From NCBI RefSeq assembly GCF_003286085.1, contig NW_020825294.1:7254001-7318000 (forward strand): a stretch of DNA of 64,000 nucleotides, read 5' to 3'. The position numbers and the translations under genes are program-made. Under the pieces are notes generated by a model. The model worked only from the letters and a program-made list of their open reading frames with translations. It had not been told where the DNA came from and did not search any database. This stretch comes from Drosophila persimilis (taxonomy: Eukaryota > Arthropoda > Insecta > Diptera > Drosophilidae). Of the stretch, positions 47,318 to 60,999 are shown piece by piece (the first letter of the stretch is position 1; each line of letters begins with the position of its first letter).

Positions 47318-47738
47318 GAAATTGCTTCCTGGGAGTTACTAAAAACTGAATATATAATTTAGGTTCGAATATGCAACAGATTTTAGTCTGCTCAACAGCA
47401 CCCCATGTCGGTCAATGCCCTCAGTTTCTAACGAAATAAAACAATTGTCAGACGAGCTTTCAACGAGCTGTCAATGCAGCTGTCGGGTTGGAGGAATGTC
47501 CTGGAACAAGGCATGATTCTATGTGGCTTCTAATTCTGATTCTCTATATATATTTCCCTATTTATTTTTGAACGTTTTGCCTAGAGTCCCACACAGTGTG
47601 GAAGAACGAGAAGTATACCCCGTCCTGGGTAAATATGGAAATCCTGAATCGCAGTAGTTAAATATTTCGCATAATGGATGCCAAAAAATTCCATTTTGAT
47701 TAGTCTTGCGGTTTCCCTCCTTTTGGCACATACATATA

Positions 47739-48225
47739 TATATATATTGATAAAGTAGCTTGGATGGATAATGGATTTTTAATTAAATTAGGGGTCCCGA
47801 CACAAAACATTTGTCGTACCAAAACAATAAAAGATTCATGTCGAAGGGCCAATAAAATGTGCAAACAATAAAGTTTATCACTTGAATATTTTTTATGGAA
47901 TAAGTAATTAAATTGAAATGGTTTGAAATCCGATTTTTTTTAGAAATGGTGCTCTTCTGGTAACGGCCTCTCTTCTAGATATTTATGGTCAGGTCCAGGT
48001 ATGTTGCTTTGCCTGCTCCAGAGGCTGAAGTATCTGAAGTATCATTGTTTACTCATCCTTTAAACATTTGTGGTATTTGCGATGAAAGCCGTTGTCTTTC
48101 CGTGCCAGTGAGCAAAATACCATTTGCCAAATAAATCTTCTAGAGTGCGACCCTTCCAACGAATTTCCATCACTCAATTACACGGCTTCGCTATCATATC
48201 CCAATGGGACCAGAATGTGACAAAA
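47739..48225. other. spacer
   Basis: AT-rich sequence between repeat copy A and DINE copy 3. No gene seen. Confidence 0.45.
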
Positions 48226-49369
48226 AACGAGGGGGAACGCTGTGAGTTGCTGCGGACACCGCAACTCTACAGTTATACCCGATACTTAGTCAGTATGGCT
48301 CTCCTCCGGCAGACGCCGCTAATATTAAACGACACGACAAAGAGTGCGTGCGAGAGAGACAGAAAATCAGTCTGAGCGTGACGTCGGGCGCTGCGTAGCC
48401 ACTGAAAATTGATTTCTTGCTTTTGGCTACAAAAATGATCCGATCTGATTCAAATTGAGCAATCTGATAGATATGGTCATTATCTATGATTCTGCATTTT
48501 TAGTTTTCTCAAATCTGCAATATTGTGGATGCAACAGATTTTCCTCCTTTGTGGGGGCGGAAGGGGGTGGGGCGAAATTTTGAGATATACGTTTTATAGT
48601 GAGATCTAACAGGAGTGCGGATACCAAATTTGGTTACTCTAGTCATAATAGTTTCTGAGATTTGTGGTTGCCCCAGATTTTCGTCCTTTGCGGGGGCGGA
48701 AGGGGGTGCGGCGAAATTTTGACACGAAACGGTCAAGGTCCGATATCACAGGAGTGTGGATACCAAATTTGGTTGCTCTGGCTCTTATAGGTTCTGAGAT
48801 CCTTGAACTCATATTTTGCAATTGGCAAAACCGACCATGAAACCTGTGTGTTAGAGTGAGACAGAGCGAGAAAGAGTGAAATTGTTTTCGTGATTCTGGC
48901 TATAATAATAATACGATCTGCTTCAGATTTTGCACTCTGTAAGATATAGTCATCTTCTACGATTCTGCGTTTTTAGTTTTCTCGTATCCTCGAAATTGTG
49001 TATGCCACAGATTTTCGCCTTTTGTGGGGGCGGAAGTGGGCGGGGCACAGTTTTGAAATATTCCTGTAGCAGTGACATATCACAGAAGTCTGGATCCAAA
49101 ACATCGTTCCTCTAGCTCTTATAGTCTTTCAGCACTAGGCGCTGAAGGGGACGGACAGACGGACGGACGGACAGACGGACAGACGGACGGACGGACAGAC
49201 GGACAGACGGACAGACAGACATGGCTTAATCGACTCGGCTATTGATGCTGATCAAGTATATATATACTTTATGGGGTCGGAAACGATTCCTTCTGGACGT
49301 TACACACATCCACTTTTACCAAAAATCTAATATACCCCAATACTCATTTTGAGTATCGGGTATAAAAAG
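48226..49369 (-). mobile_element. DINE-1/INE-1-like Helentron, copy 3
   Basis: Third full-length copy, about 1.14 kb, in the same orientation as copy 2. The starts (AACGAGGGGGAACG) and ends (GAGTATCGGGTATA) match copies 1 and 2. Its GGAC/AGAC microsatellite (about 49148-49222) is the longest of the three. Sequence divergence from copies 1-2 is modest by eye. Confidence 0.82.
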
Positions 49370-50070
49370 CCAGTTACAAGCCACAAACTAAGAGTGTATT
49401 TTCGTCCTCAAAAAGAGTAAATGGGTCTATTAAATAGATGTGTGCAACGCCCAGAAGGAAACGTTTCCGACTCCATAAGGAATATATATTCTTGATCAGC
49501 ATTAACAGTCGAGTCGATAGAGCCATTTCTGTCCGTCTGGTTTGACGCCTTGTTCTCAGAGCTAAAAGAGCTAGAATAAAGAATCCCTACTCCTGTGTTA
49601 TCGCACTGATCATTTTCTATCTTTCTGTCTCTGGCTGAGATGAGCCATACTTACTGAGTATCGGGTATATGTAAATTCCGTACCTGTAGATGCGACCCCC
49701 TTGTTGTATACAAATTTTACCTCTGTCGTCGCTTCATCTTGATCTTGATCTTGAGCTTGATCTTGGTGGATCCCTGAACTTGGGGCTGTCGATTGTTTAA
49801 ACTTTATCGCTGTAGCCAAGCAAATTGTTTAGCTTTACTTTGGTGCCACATAAAATGAATAAATGACAGAGGCTAGAGTAGATTTTGGCCCGTGGTCAAA
49901 GTATTTTGTATCGTATTTTATTATCTCTTTTGTACAATTGAACGACAGCGAGAGCTGTGCTAGTTTTATGAGTGAAAAGTGCTTTACTGTTTCCTGGTCA
50001 TGCTTTAAGAGGTCCACGCTTTGCTGACTTCTCATCTTGTAATAAGATTAGCATTCGTCAGTTGTTTGTC
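49370..50070 (+). repeat. left arm segment of a large inverted duplication
   Basis: Matches 63324-64000 in reverse orientation, including a diverged DINE fragment at about 49430-49720 (CTTGATCAGCATTAACAG core, and CTGAGTATCGGGTATA at its end) and unique sequence to TCGTCAGTTGTTTGTCCA. Copy B follows directly. The match reaches the window edge on the other arm, so its full length is unknown. Confidence 0.85.
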
Positions 50071-50302
50071 CACCTCATGACGTCATACAACAAAAAATTT
50101 AAATGGCGGATTTCAGAGGCGGACTAACAGCCGGATTTGTTGTAATCTTCTATCGATTGGTTGTGACTTTATAATAGTTTTGTCAGATCTGTAAAAAATA
50201 TCGTATCGGTCAGATTGTGGCGCTGTTCTTCGTTTATTTTTTATTAACTTATTTATTTCAGGTCTTTTCTCTCTTCTTGTCGATCGTCAAAATTATCCTC
50301 AG

Positions 50303-50480
50303 ACTTATCGCAGTATCATATCGCAGAATAATATCGCATAAAACTTATCGCAGAATAATATCGCATAAAACTTATCGCAGAATAATATCGGGATCGGTTA
50401 GGGTTAATATCGGTAAGGGCTAATATGGGGTTGGTTAGGGCACTAACCATAACTAACTAACATACTGTAGGTTAGGGTTA
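50303..50480 (+). repeat. 27-bp tandem repeat with TTAGGGTTA-like tail
   Basis: About three units of CTTATCGCAGAATAATATCG(CATAAAA), followed by degenerate GGTTAGGGTTAATAT repeats (50394-50480). The mirror copy in C is at about 62150-62310. It is absent from A. Confidence 0.8.
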
Positions 50481-51121
50481 ATATGTGTTGCCCTACAAGA
50501 TATGTATATATTTTTTGGAAAAATACACAGGCCGAAATATTTTTCGTTATATGTAAACGTACAATAGCATTGCCAAAAATATCAATTTTGAATAGTTTGA
50601 TCTATTTTCGAGCTCTGGAGAATCTTAAAATCTTAAACATCGATAGGCAAAAACTGTGTCAATATCGATTGTGAAAAGCTGCAACCAGTCCTCGGCTTGC
50701 CCCTTAAAAAATTTAGAGTTCGTATCGTTTGCACCATTTCGCATAAAGACACGCCCGAGAACTTTGTTGTGTGGACTCCCCAAAGGAAGAGGGCCCCTTG
50801 GGGGCCCACCAAGGCGATCAAATAGAGTCTCGAGTCCGTGGCCGCAAAGGCATCGATAGAGCCGTCGGGCAGCGGGGAGCTACTCCCAAAATTGCAAGTC
50901 ACTCGCGACGGAACCGTCCACAAAATTCAAGCAACTAAACGGAAAATAATATACAATAAGCGCCGCAACATTCTACGGCAAGTGCTGGAACAATTAATTG
51001 ATATTTGAGTTTATTTGTAATTGAAAATCGTTTTCCGATCAGGCTCCGCCGGCTGCAGCAATTTTCCCTCTAAAGCTGGAGCCGGTCCAGACGGCCAGAC
51101 AGAAGCCCAGAAGGCCAGCCC

Positions 51122-51690
51122 GTGAAGGAGGAAGAGCTAAAGTCGTTTGCGGTTGACTTTGATAACAAGGATCAAGCGCCTGCTGTGGGGCCTTTAGCAC
51201 CCCTAATGCGCTGTCGTTCGGCGACGCCACCACCGCTGGCCAGCAGCCAAAGCAGATGCCCAATCTTGATGATGCCGATCGCCGGTCGTGCGGGCGGCAC
51301 AGGAGCCACCAAATCGAGCTGTAGGGTCGCTCTAGAAGGAGAAGGACACCCAGCTGAAGGCGGAAATATTGCCGGACAGTCCGGAGCAGAAGGCTCTGGT
51401 CAAGGAGATGAAGCGAGTTGAGCTTCAGTTGCAGAATCTGGACAGAAAGACCCTGAAGAACGAGAACGAGGTAAATCGTCAGCAATATCTGTGCCTCGCC
51501 TTTGCGCAACATCAGCCTGCCTCACCAAGATGGAGCAGAATAACACCAGCATTCAAATGCTTCACTCGTAAGTCAGCGCTAGACAAGGTCCCCGTTCAAG
51601 TCTAAGCTCATGATTATTTTTTCAGAGCCTTGGGTCTCCGCCAAGCGCCGCGGCGCTGTCGTAACTGTTTGCCGAGGATCCATCCATGAT
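51122..51690 (+). pseudogene. gene fragment, copy B
   Basis: Same pieces as in copy A. KEEELKSFAVDFDNKDQAP is at 51122-51421, where the upstream ATG is lost. SPEQKALVKEMKRVELQLQ lies at 51369-51605, with a 27 bp in-frame replacement (VNRQQYLCLAF) after NENE. Then come the same 58 bp intron and the ALGLRQAPRR piece. Broken across frames. Confidence 0.5.
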
Positions 51691-52943
51691 CCGATCCGGG
51701 CAATCAGTCGTCGGGCGTTCAGAACGCCATTATTCTTCATTCTTGATCATTTATTTTTTATTCCAAAATATGTTTCTCAGCCATTTAGTGGATCTTTGCG
51801 CCCTTCCGTCACGTATTCATTCTGCATGAGTACTTTTGCTGCGAGTCCAATCACGATCGCAGTCACGGAAAAGCAAAAGATGATCTGCGGCTTTGAGCCT
51901 CATTCCTTTCTCTCCTTTGAGCTGGTCTCGTATTTCGTGGCGCAACTCGGGTATCAGCTAGATCCATATTCGGTTTTGGATCTATCCATATGGAGCTGAT
52001 TCCCAAGCTACGCGACGAGATGCGAGAGGAGCTCAAAGTCAAGATAAAGGAAAGAGGAACAAAGCCACAAATCATCTAGTGCTTTTTCCTGGCAGGGATC
52101 GAGGCTGGATTCGCGGCGACAGTACTTCTTCAGAATCAGTACGTGACTGAAGTGGGTCTAGATTCCAAACCGAATTAAGATCTAGATCCAAAACCAAATA
52201 TATGGATCTAGATCCATGTTCGCTTTTGGATCTAGATCCTGATTTAATCCCACCCACTGATTATTTTTTTGTTTCTTGTTTCTTGTATTTGGAAATGTCA
52301 TGCCTCTGCCATTTATGGGTCTAAAATGTTTTAGTTCTGAATAAAGGTCTGCCTGGTACAAAAAGAGCTCGCCCGAAAAAATCAATTGTTTTGTAACAAT
52401 GTTTATCCTTTAGAGAGGGACAGGTCTTGGGCACATCTCCTGCCACATTTCTCCCCCAAGGTAACCGGCAATGGAGTTTTTGGCCGGCTGACAGCGAATG
52501 GACCAGGTTAAGTAAAGTAGTGGGCATTGGTATGGTATGCCGGTCGATGCCGTTGCGTTTACTCAGGATCGCGGTCAGCGGTGGAGTCAGTCCAGAAGCA
52601 TCTTTAAACCATTTCAGTATCCATGTGAAGATCTTTTCGGACTCGGTTGGCCCCTAGACTGCGGTACACAGTTCTGGCCGTGGTAGTGATTGCGCGTACG
52701 TACACTGTTGTGCCTGCTGGGTACTGTAGATCCGCACGGAGGCTGATGACTGGCCAGGAAATCCACCATCCGTTGCCATCCGTGGGGAACTGCAACAGAC
52801 AGAGCAGGTCTGCGCTGTACAGACTCTGGATATGTTAGGTTGGTTCTGCAGATTGCAGTGGACGGATGAAAGTACACACCCCAGTTCGAAGAACAACAAG
52901 ACATTGTTCGCAGCAGCGTGCCAAGACATGAAATTGCTACCTG

Positions 52944-55900
52944 TATCCGAAATGCGCATACGTCACGTGTGACGCCCATGAGAGAAGAGACGAAAAAGAT
53001 GGAGAAAAAGTTGGTTGCTGATAGTTAATATATTAACTCCATAATTGAACTGTGATAATTTTAAATTAAAATATGGAGGTCAATAAGGTCAATTGGTTGT
53101 TTTTCTGTTACCGATTTCCATGCGGCTCACGTGTTCATCGGATATATCTGATAAGGCGATAATTAATTCGATTTGTTCACCTCAAATAGCTCGTGGCAGT
53201 GCAAAAAGCGAACAATGATAAATAATTGGCTATAAGGATTTGATCTGACAGATTAGCTCCTGGAAATATTCAATTGATTGAAGGGTTCAATGTACTTTTT
53301 TTCATTGGCAGTCAAACAATAATTGCCTTGCAGCTATTTCATTTCGACAGAAAATAACCAAACTGTAATTTTCTTTGAAATTTTCCAACTGGAAATGCCA
53401 CACCAGACTGCGAACAAACCTGAAAAGCAAAAGAAACACCAACAAATCCCAGACCAGAGAAATCTCTGCCAAAAAAGCAAAAACCCAACCGCTTTCTGGG
53501 TTTTGGTTTTGGTTTTGTTTGGTTTGGTTTGTTCGACTCTTTTGGCCAAGATTGGCCAAGGAAATATTTCTTTGGTTTCGGTGCTGTTCGCCTGTGGACT
53601 CTTCAGGGAGAAGGACTAACTGAGTTTGTTTGTGGAAAGTAGAGCTAATAAAATGGTTTCAAAGTAAGGAGGAAGCCAACCCCATTTGTACAATTTTAAT
53701 TGTGAATTTCTCATATATCCCCTACCAAAAGAAGTCAACTATTTACAGAGCCATGTGCCATGGACGACTTTACACTTTAACATATTTTTGAGGTCATGGC
53801 GATAAATATATTGTATTCCCAGAGCATATGGTGCCGTTACCAACCCGTCCAACCAAGGCAGTTGCTAACATCTCCTTCTGGAGATTTTGCCAGCTCTCCT
53901 CGATTCCTATCTGTGTATAATTTGTGCGAAAAACTTCGTCATGCGAGCTCTGGCAGTCAGTAAAGCTTTTACCAGCTGCGGTACTGCCGCAAAATAGAAC
54001 CAGGACGAGGACCTGGACTAGAACTGGGACCCTCGGTGAGACCGCTGACCACCACCTGATAAATTTTCAAATTTGCATGCTAATGGAACGCATGGAACTG
54101 TTGCTGCAAAGTTTTTAACTTTTGCTCGTGGATGGGTACTCTGGTACGGTGCTGTGCAGTCGCTGATGGAGTCGGTCCTGTCTAGATAGAACGTGCGAAG
54201 AGATTTATCCCAGGGCCCGAAGCATTGACACGGACATGTTGAGGTAGCGTCCTTCTGTGAGCTGAGATGCATTAATTGCACAGACCAGAAGCCTGGAACC
54301 AACTGCCGCCGAGTTAGGATTGGTACATTTCATGCCAGCGAATTGAGATTTTATATTTTCTGTATTAAGTGAAAAATTCAGGACGGATGCACATCTCTAG
54401 TAATCCATGCCATTCTCTACCTACAATGACTGGGGAAAATTTGCCAGAACCCCTTTGGTCCCCCGCTGGAGATTTTCTAACTTGCCAGAATCGAGTCGTC
54501 GCTAATGAAAGTGTCAGAAATGTGAGGAGGCGCCCCACTTATTGGCCCACACTGCGTATGAGCACTTTAGGAGGAGTGCAAAAAGATGTCAAACACTTTT
54601 GGCAACCTAACGTGGTGGGCGTTGTTAGGCTGGTGGTAAATTCTATTAGAACTTAAAACTTCTTAACCCCTTCAGATAATATTGTGGCCCCTTTAATAGT
54701 ACCTCTTAAATTGGTCCATCTTACTGGATTATCTCATTTTTTGCATCAACAGTTTCTGAATGCGATTTAAAAAGGCCACGGCCTATGTGCTACGTGTTTC
54801 ATCTACTATGGAATCAGTCAACTGTTCACTCATTTACTTTGGCCTCCATTCGCCATCCCAGTGCCCGTCCAGGACGCATCCATTCAGATAGTGTTCTATT
54901 TGAGCTTCACTTGGAATGCATTCATTATTCATTCTTTCCGGTCCATGAGGCGTCATTTTATTTGAAGACTCTGTCCGCGCTTAAAGGGCAAGGGCAGAAA
55001 AAATTTTCCGGGAAGATGGACATAATGAAGTTTTCTAATTTATTATATCCACGCAGCAGCTGGTATAAGACGTTCATTTGGTTAATGAACGCGGAGAAAC
55101 ACTAATCCAAAGAGTTGCAGCTGACGGGAGGAGAAAAATGGAAAATGATAATTTAAATAATTATTCAGGCCACGAAAGTTCACGCCAGTTGAATAGGGGA
55201 GCAAATAAGGAAGGTTTATTCGGTATTTTAGTAGGCTTGAAAAATTCATTGAATTATTAAAATACATAAAGAGCAAACAGATTGATCATACTTATAGACA
55301 GACAGCGTTTGGAAGCAGATGTCTGCAACACAGAAGATGCCTTAAGCTTTTACTTACCTTCATCTATTTGTTGTCAAATTTGTCAGAGAATACGAAATCT
55401 AGCATACACATATGGGATTCCATTTTTCTTTTATATGTGTATAGACTTAAGCCCATTTGTTGTAATTTGATTTGCCAAAGTGAACGCATATATTGGCATT
55501 ATTTTTGCTTTCCTTTCAAAAGCTCAACGAGCAGGGCGGAAATCAATCACAGTCCTGAATGTTTCCTTGTTCTCGCATTATTGGCTATAATTTACATGGG
55601 GGACTTTCTGCAGTAGCAGCGGTACGCTTTAAAATGCCCAAAAAGGTCGTTTCGTCTACCTTATAATAAGTTAAATTCAAATTTTTTATTAGTTGTTGAG
55701 CACAGGTATGGAAGACCTTTTTTCGAAATTTATTGGCAGATAAACAGCGGGATGCAGTACTTGAAGAAGCTTCCGGTCTGAGACTTCGGCAACCCTGCTG
55801 TGCACGAAAGTTCCAGTGAAAAGTTTTGGTACTCAGCTGCTTTCTGGAGAAAGGCGCTTCCACTTTCAGTGAAATTCCTTGCATGACTGCACAAGTTTTG

Positions 55901-58900
55901 ACAGGAGATGCTGCCCTACCGGGAGAGGGATTTCACGTGAGCGAGTTGCAATTTTCGCATACTGCCAGGAGGTGCAAAAGCAATGCCAAAAAATCTTTAC
56001 AATCAATCTGGATTGTGGTAGCGCAGCCAGAGAAATGCGTCGGAGAAATCCGCGCAGACAAAATAATTGAAAATTGAGCAACGGCGTCAAAGGATGTCTT
56101 AAACAGTAAATATAAATAAATATATATGTATCTATAGGGGAAAACTTTACGTATATTGTTACATTGGTTGCTTTTCATTTCCATGAATGAAAACAATTGA
56201 AATATTATCCATGCTGTTAGAGGATGCTTTGAGCATCTCTTCAGGGTAGCCTTTGGCCGGGTCTCTATGTATATCCCTGGTCAGGCAATGATAGTTTTAT
56301 GTCAGCATGGATACATATTATACAGTTTTCGATTTCCAATCACGTTTGAGATGTAAAAAATTACTCTTTCGTCACGCAGAATAACAAAATCCCTAGGCAA
56401 TTTCTCACTACTGGACTCCACATGAGATGGGAAATGGGTTGGAAACCGTTTGACTTGGGGATCACGGACACAGCTGTTTTACATTTCTACATCATTAGGT
56501 GGAGAATATGTGGTGCAATAGCAGCCTGGAAATATTTTAATAAGTGTATAGATGTGTGGCAAACAGCAAACAGCAGGATGCATGACGTTGCACATACGCC
56601 ACGTTGTCGACGGCAATGGATAGAGTCCAAGTGGATCAATTTCCAGGCTATTGAGGGCTAAGCAGATAAGGCTTTGAAGCTGCCACAATGATAACATCTT
56701 ATCTGAAAAGCTTTTGTTCAAATACTTTCTATTGTAGTAAATTATTATGGCCGCATAAATTCTTAAAGAGCGAATAAATCCCGCACAGTAGGCAAAAGGC
56801 GGCATTAAAATTTATTAAACTTCACACCTGTGTGGCGGAGGTAAACAAAAATGTAATAAATATTATCTAGTGTATAATGCAATTGTACAAACAGGTCTGG
56901 GAACCGCAATGCGGACGGCAAACAGCTTTCGCAGTGTAATGGTCTGTTATGGGTTTTGGGTATGGGCTGAAGAGGGACTTGTGCTTGTGTCCTCCTCGAG
57001 CGCAGCTGGTCGGAATTTATGTCTGAATTTCTTCAGAGATGGAATAAAAGTGCAGGCCCTATAAGTGCAGGACCATCTCTTAGAAGTTTCAATAAAGAAT
57101 AACAAGTTCAACGACAATGTTCACCCTAACAAGAATCTTTTTTAGCTCCAGCTAATTTACTGCCCAATTTAACAACTCAATCATAAGTCTGATGGGGGCC
57201 AAAGATATTAATGATGATGGGTATTAAACTCATGTTTGATTGGAAATTTCCCTCTGCACATAGCGGTTTATCAACTCTGGCATGGTACAGCATTAAAAGT
57301 ATAATCAAATATTAATGTCCGAGTATGCAATAAATAAATATGAGCAAATGGCGATCGCATTAACGTCTGACAATTGAGTTGCCGATGAGTCAGAAATGGA
57401 AAAGATTATTCGCTTTGCTTGCAGCTTCAATCAATTATGGCGAAGACGTGCATTTCTCTCTGGCAAAAGGAGCAAAAGGAACTCATTCTTGCAGAAAGAA
57501 ATATAATTTTAGTCATGCACCCCCTGCTGAACCTTCAACTAAAATTTATTCTAATCGTAAGTCTTTTTTAAAGTCTGTAACGTTATGACAAATGACTGCA
57601 ATCTGCACATTCAATCAGGAGGGGAGCGCGTCTGTCAAGCGAGTCGTATGAGCAATGCAATTAGAATTTTTCTGTGCAGTGAACTAATTCGCATTTTAAA
57701 CCCCACAGGACATAGTCAATTAGTAGATGCTGCCAGTGTGGCTGTTGCCGGTTACTCTTTCAACGTGGTTTCATTACTGGACAACTAAAGGAATGCCAGC
57801 TCTCTCAGAGCTTTTCCTTTTTTCTTTTCTATGCTGGACAAAAATTTCAAGCAGCTCCAATTTTCTCCCAAAAAAACTCCCTACAGTCCAAAATGCATAA
57901 GTGATGCCTGAATGAAATAAATGTTGACCATAATTAAAAAGATAATAATATTTTTAAGCTGCTTATGTATAAAAATGAAACAAAATTATATTAGAGCTTA
58001 AAATCTGTGAACAATTTCTCTTGTAATTCGCAAATATTCGCCAGAGTAACTGTAATTTCAACAATCGCTAGAAAACTAAAACTTCAGAAAAAAATGGTGA
58101 TTCCCATAAAACAATATTTTAGCGTGGTGTGTTTGTGCTGGATTTTGTGGTTTATTTCAAAGGCTAACTCTGAACTCTAGGATCAATCCCATATAATTTT
58201 CCGCCTGCAAAGAACAAGAACCGCTGTGTGGCGGAGATTTGCTCCTAAATCTGTGAATGTCTTGCCAACTTATTATTGACTTGTTTTGATTTAATTTCCA
58301 TTCCAAGGGAAATTAATTTCCGGCATTGTGGATGAAAAAGAGGAGTTGCTGTGGCTCCTCTCTTATGCTTCCTATGAAAATGAATGCATTTCAGCCACAG
58401 TCTAGTATCCCAAGGAATATGGATACCATTTAAGGGGAAAATTAAAACCAAGTCCACGTACTCCCACGCCTCAGGGGAGTCGCTGCATTGATGGCGATAA
58501 TGTATTCCAATTTCCTGCCAGAAGTAAAACATTTTACTGTAAAATTCCGAGATTAATTGCGACGAGGATAGACTCTCTGGAGTTTCCTGTTTCCGGCTGC
58601 TGAAAGCATTTAAAGCGTGAAAAGGAATCAATCAAACTGAATTACTAATCACATATGGACACTAGTTGCCAGTCGTTAACTTATTTCAATATGTATGAGG
58701 TATCTGCGGCACTCTGCTGGGGCAAAGGATTGGGAGGCTGCTTCGTTTTGTGTGGCAGCCAGGTCTCCTGACTGATTTCATTTAGAAAGCCACTTCAAAG
58801 GAATGATTAGCAGAGGCCAGGGCTCATTGGCAGTCCAACGAAACTTGCAACGAAAGTTCCAGTTGCAACATTTTATATCAGAAAGTCAGGAAAGTTTATC

Positions 58901-59312
58901 CTAAATGTATATGCTTGATTAGAGAGCTCTGCGCTTACTCTGATTTCATTAGATCTTGGCACTCTTCACATCAAATCTGAGGAAAATTACACATCTTGGT
59001 CGCCCCCGAAGCTAATTATAAAAGTTTCCCACCCAAAGGGAAAACTAAGACTTGGAACTAAGAAATACTCGCTGCTGATTGATGGCCGAGCAGTTGAAAT
59101 TTTCTAATTTATATGATGGGTTTTGTGACGATGGAAAGCGCACACCGAGCGGCTGCTGCACGGCATGGAAAATTTTCCGGAAAAGGTGTATAGACATTTA
59201 GGGTACTTATGCGACAAATGTTTTGTGCCAGCACACCTAATTCAATAAAAAATCCATTATGCAAATACAATTGTGTCGCATTTGATTCCCATCTAAGCTC
59301 CTTCATAAATAT
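52944..59312. other. spacer of the inverted duplication
   Basis: About 6.4 kb of AT-rich DNA between copies B and C. Only overlapping short ORFs on both strands, no splice-supported exon and no recognised element. A GTTTTGGTTTTG-type low-complexity run lies at about 53498-53530. Confidence 0.45.
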
Positions 59313-59374
59313 TTATGTATGTGCCAACAAAGAGAAACCGCAAAACTAACCAAAATAGAATTTTTTGGCATCCA

Positions 59375-59490
59375 TTATGCTGCAGAGTAAACGTTTGCGG
59401 ATGGGCGAAGTATTTCACTACTGCGATGCAGGATTTCCATATTTACCCAGGACGGGGTATACTTCTCGTTCTCCCACACTGTGTGGGACT
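59375..59490 (-). CDS. intact terminal-exon-like ORF in copy C
   Basis: Follows a pyrimidine-rich tract ending GTTCTGCCTAG on the minus strand and stays open to TAA. It encodes 37 residues (SHTVWENEKYTPSWVNMEIL, then HRSSEILRP to SAA). The corresponding part of copy A (about 47585-47675) has a premature TAA and a deletion of about 28 bp, and copy B lacks it. This makes C the best candidate for the functional or ancestral-like gene copy. Family not recognised. Confidence 0.4.
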
Positions 59491-60999
59491 CTAGGCAGAA
59501 CGTTCAAAAATAAACAGGGAAATATATATAGAGAATCAGAATTAGAAGCCACATAGAATCATGCCTTGTTCCAGGACATTCCTCCAACCCGACAGCTGCA
59601 TTGACAGCTCGTTGAAAGCTCATCTGACAACTGTTTTATTTCGTTAGAAACTAAGAGGATTGACCGACATGGGGTGCTGTTGAGCAGACTAAAATCTGTT
59701 GCATATTCGAACCTAAATTATGTATTCAGATTTTAGTAACTCCCAGGAAGCAATTTCATGTCTTGTCTGCGCATAATGCCTTGTTGGTCTTCGAACTGGG
59801 GTGTGTACTTCCATCCGTCCACTGCAATCTGCAGAACCAACCTAACATGGGATCCAGAGTCTGTACAGCGCAGACCTTCTCTGACTGCTGCAGTTCCCCA
59901 CGGATGGCAACGGATGGTGGATTTCCTGGCCAGTCATCAGCCTCAGTGCGGATCTACAGTACCCAGCAGGCACAACAGTGTACGTACGCGCGATCACTAC
60001 CACGGCCAGAACTGTGTACTGCAGTCTAGGGGCCAACCGAGTCCGAAAAGATCTTCACATGGATACTGAAATGGTTTAAAGATGCTTCTGGACTGACTCC
60101 ACCGTTGACCGCGATCCTGAGTAAACGCAACGGCATCGACATACCATACCAATGCCCACTACTTTACTTAACCTGGTCCATTCGCTGTCAGCCGGCCAAA
60201 AACTCCATTCCTGGTTACTTGGGCCGACGTTGGGGGAGAGATATGGCAGGGGATGTGCCTAAGACCTGTCCCCCTCTGGAGGATAAACATTGTCACAAAA
60301 CAATTGATTTTTTCGGGCGAGCTCTTTTTGTACCAGGCAGACCTTTATTCAGCACTAAAACATTTTAGACCCATAAATGGCAGAGGCATGACATTTCCAA
60401 ATACAAGAAACAAGAAACAAAAAAATAATCAGTGGGTGGGATTAAATCAGGATCTTGATCCAAAAGCGAACATGGATCTAGATCCATATATTTGGTTTTG
60501 GATCTAGATCTTAATTCGGTTTGGAATCTAGACCCACTTCAGTCACGTACTGATTCTGAAAAAGTACTGTCGCCGCGAATCCAGCCTCGATCCCAGCCAG
60601 GAAAAAGCACTAGATGATTTGTGGCTTTGTTCCTCTTTCCTTTATCTTGACTTTGAGCTCCTCTCGCATCTCGTCGCGTAGCTTGGGAATCAGCTCCATA
60701 TGGATAGATCCAGAACCGAATATGGATCTAGCTGATACCCGAGTTGCGCCACGAAATACGAGACCAGCTCAAAGGAGAGAAAGGAATGAGGCTTAAAGCC
60801 GCAGATCATCTTTTGCTTTTCCGTGACTGCGATCGTGACTGGACTCGCAGCAAAAGTACTCATGCAGAATGAATACGTGACGGAAGGGCGCAAGGATCCA
60901 CTAAATGGCTGAGAAACATATTTTGGAATAAAAAATAAATTATCAAGAATGAAGAATAAAGGCGTTCTGAACGCCCGACGACTGATTGCCCGAATCGGA

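Larger units (their letters stand above)
44773..47738 (+). repeat. 3 kb segmental repeat, copy A
   Basis: Starts near TTTTTGCAGAGTCACCTCATGACGTCAT and matches copy B (50071-52943) in direct orientation and copy C (59313-62549) inverted. Differences are scattered substitutions and small indels. A lacks the roughly 285 bp insert that B and C share (50214-50500 in B) but extends at the right end with C beyond the point where B stops. It contains broken gene frames on the plus strand and an open region on the minus strand (46999-47317). Confidence 0.9.
50071..52943 (+). repeat. 3 kb segmental repeat, copy B
   Basis: Direct copy of A and inverted relative to C. It carries the insert at 50214-50500 shared with C, and ends abruptly after GAAATTGCT, lacking the terminal exon region of A and C. 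Its gene frames carry an extra stop (the KAIK piece) and a lost ATG. It has a 27 bp in-frame difference from A and C near 51473. The 58 bp intron is at 51568-51625. Confidence 0.9.

Noticed and set aside
50394..50480. Telomere repeat array
   Set aside because: Units are irregular, few, interstitial and shared with a duplicated copy; Drosophila chromosomes do not end in TTAGGG.
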